Assembly: GCF_002941025.1 (NCBI RefSeq) | Contig: NZ_PTJS01000001.1 | Location: 2,108,001-2,172,000, forward strand | Reading direction: 5' to 3' | DNA from: Streptomyces sp. QL37 | GTDB taxonomy: Bacteria > Actinomycetota > Actinomycetes > Streptomycetales > Streptomycetaceae | Length of the DNA stretch: 64,000 nucleotides | Shown: positions 62,889 to 64,000 of the stretch, in pieces | Layout of the letters: the number at the start of each line of letters is the position of its first letter | How positions within the stretch are numbered: position 1 is the first letter of the stretch | Notes under the pieces: model-generated | Seen by the model: the letters and a program-made list of their open reading frames with translations, nothing else | What the model was told of the DNA's origin: nothing | Database searches by the model: none | Program-made: the position numbers and the translations under genes

Positions 62889-64000
62889 ATGCGACACCGC
62901 CCGTCCGCGCCGTCCGTGCCTCCCGGAAGCGGGAGCGGCACCGCTCTCACCCAGGGCCTGAAGGGCCGCCAGATCACCATGATCTCCATCGGCGGGGTGA
63001 TCGGAGCCGGCCTCTTCGTCGGTTCGTCCACCGCCGTGGCCGCCGCGGGGCCGGCCGTTCTGATCTCGTTCCTGCTGGCGGCCGCGCTCGTGGTGCTCGT
63101 CATGCAGATGCTGGGCGAGATGGCCGTCGCCCAGCCGGACACGGGCTCCTTCTCCACCTACGCCGACCGCGCGCTGGGCCGCTGGGCGGGCTTCTCGATC
63201 GGCTGGCTGTACTGGTGGTTCTACATCCTCGTCATCCCCATCGAGGCCATCGCGGCGGGCGAGGTCATCGCCGGCCTGACCTCGGTCCCCAGCTGGATCC
63301 CGGCGCTCCTGGTGATCGCCGTACTGGCGGGCAGCAATCTGCTCGCGGTGCGCAACTACGGGGAGTTCGAGTACTGGTTCGCCCTTCTGAAGGTCATCGC
63401 GATCGTGGCGTTCCTGGTCCTGGGCGTGCTCGCCGTGCTCGGTGTGCTGCCGGGCTCGGACACCCACGGGGTGTCGAACCTCTGGAGCCACGGCGGTTTC
63501 GCCCCGCAAGGCGCCATGGCCGTCATCGCCGGCCTGCTCACCGCGATGTTCAGCTTCCAGGGCAGCGAGATCGTCACCATCGCCGCCGCCGAGTCCGAGG
63601 AGCCGCGCAAGAACATCAAGAAGGCCGTCCGCGCCGTGGTCTGGCGGCTGGGCCTCTTCTACATCGGCTCGATCCTCATCGTGGTCTGCCTCGTACCGTG
63701 GAACGCCGGCGACCTGGCGGCCGGCTCCTACCAGGCCGCCCTCGACCGGATGAACATCCCGGGCGCCGCGTGGATCATGGACGTCGTCCTTGTCGTCGCC
63801 GTGAGCAGCTGCCTGAACTCCGCCGTCTACACCGCGTCCCGCATGATGTTCTCACTGGCCGGCCGGGGTGACGCCCCCGCCGCCTTCGCGCGCACCTCGC
63901 GGCGCGGGGTGCCGGCCAACGCGGTCGTGGCCTCCACCGTCATCGGGATCGCCGCGGTCATCGCCAACTACCTGCTGCCGGAGGTCTTCTCGTACCTCAT
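62889..64000 (+). CDS. APC-family amino acid permease, 3' truncated by window edge
   Basis: At least 370 aa of a GABA-permease-like APC transporter. The substrate-site loop GVIGAGLFVGSS and the consensus FSFQGSEIVTIAAAESEEPRKNIKKA are clear, with about ten membrane helices before the window ends. It probably imports an amino acid or amine linked to the dehydrogenase and nitrilase-family neighbours. Start: ATG 62889, 12 bases after a GAGG-containing stretch. Confidence 0.9.
   Translation, partial: MRHRPSAPSVPPGSGSGTALTQGLKGRQITMISIGGVIGAGLFVGSSTAVAAAGPAVLISFLLAAALVVLVMQMLGEMAVAQPDTGSFSTYADRALGRWAGFSIGWLYWWFYILVIPIEAIAAGEVIAGLTSVPSWIPALLVIAVLAGSNLLAVRNYGEFEYWFALLKVIAIVAFLVLGVLAVLGVLPGSDTHGVSNLWSHGGFAPQGAMAVIAGLLTAMFSFQGSEIVTIAAAESEEPRKNIKKAVRAVVWRLGLFYIGSILIVVCLVPWNAGDLAAGSYQAALDRMNIPGAAWIMDVVLVVAVSSCLNSAVYTASRMMFSLAGRGDAPAAFARTSRRGVPANAVVASTVIGIAAVIANYLLPEVFSYL

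Overview
The window looks like Streptomyces chromosome. GC is very high with strong third-position GC, GTG starts are common, and several genes are streptomycete hallmarks: a 904-aa aconitase, a MurA-like enzyme carrying an N-terminal XRE helix-turn-helix, SCO6880-type and DUF6112 transfer proteins, and an ABC sugar importer with no ATPase of its own. No rRNA, tRNA, CRISPR array or intact insertion sequence was seen.

Left chromosomal arm (1-15,003): the 3' part of a GH1 beta-glucosidase, a BrkB/YihY membrane protein, a ROK regulator, aconitase with two possible operators, a nucleobase salvage cluster (amidohydrolase, and an NCS1 permease fused in frame to a cytidine-deaminase-type enzyme by a perfect 161-bp duplication) facing a PucR regulator, a GNAT acetyltransferase, a DUF4236 protein and the XRE-MurA gene.

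Integrated region (15,004 to about 52,716): a composite genomic island begins at the 3' end of the XRE-MurA gene. The last 15-17 bases of that gene recur at 49,985 and 52,700, each followed by a hairpin, so one large element (about 35 kb) and one small remnant (about 2.7 kb) seem to lie in tandem. The large element holds (a) defence genes: a two-gene CBASS (CD-NTase plus Cap15-like 2TM beta-barrel effector), a DUF4238 protein, two type ISP-like restriction-modification proteins, a DUF91/DUF5655-type putative nuclease and an orphan DNA methyltransferase; (b) a partial type IV secretion module (SLT-NlpC/P60 hydrolase, DUF6112, VirB8-like, TrbL/VirB6-like, SCO6880, VirB4) with no relaxase or coupling protein recognised; (c) a winged-helix protein with an amyloid-like motif, a barstar-like protein, and a GmrSD-type DUF262/DUF1524 nuclease carrying an alkyltransferase-like domain; (d) a partition pair (ParA with its own HTH, plus a partner) under a nested palindrome; and (e) decayed pieces of integrases, a UvrD helicase, an HNH nuclease and an anti-sigma-type ATPase. 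Neither integrase fragment is complete, so the island is probably immobile unless helped.

Right chromosomal arm (52,717-64,000): a LacI-controlled alpha-glucoside locus (regulator, lipoprotein binding protein, two permeases, GH13 alpha-glucosidase) with two matching operators, then a nitrilase-family amidohydrolase facing a LysR regulator across a 14-bp tandem repeat, a histidinol-dehydrogenase-family enzyme and the 5' part of an APC amino acid permease.

Most likely places for new biology: the DUF4238 gene behind the CBASS pair, the amyloid-motif winged-helix protein, the GmrSD-alkyltransferase-like fusion, and the repeated att sites with 11-bp-phased arm repeats.
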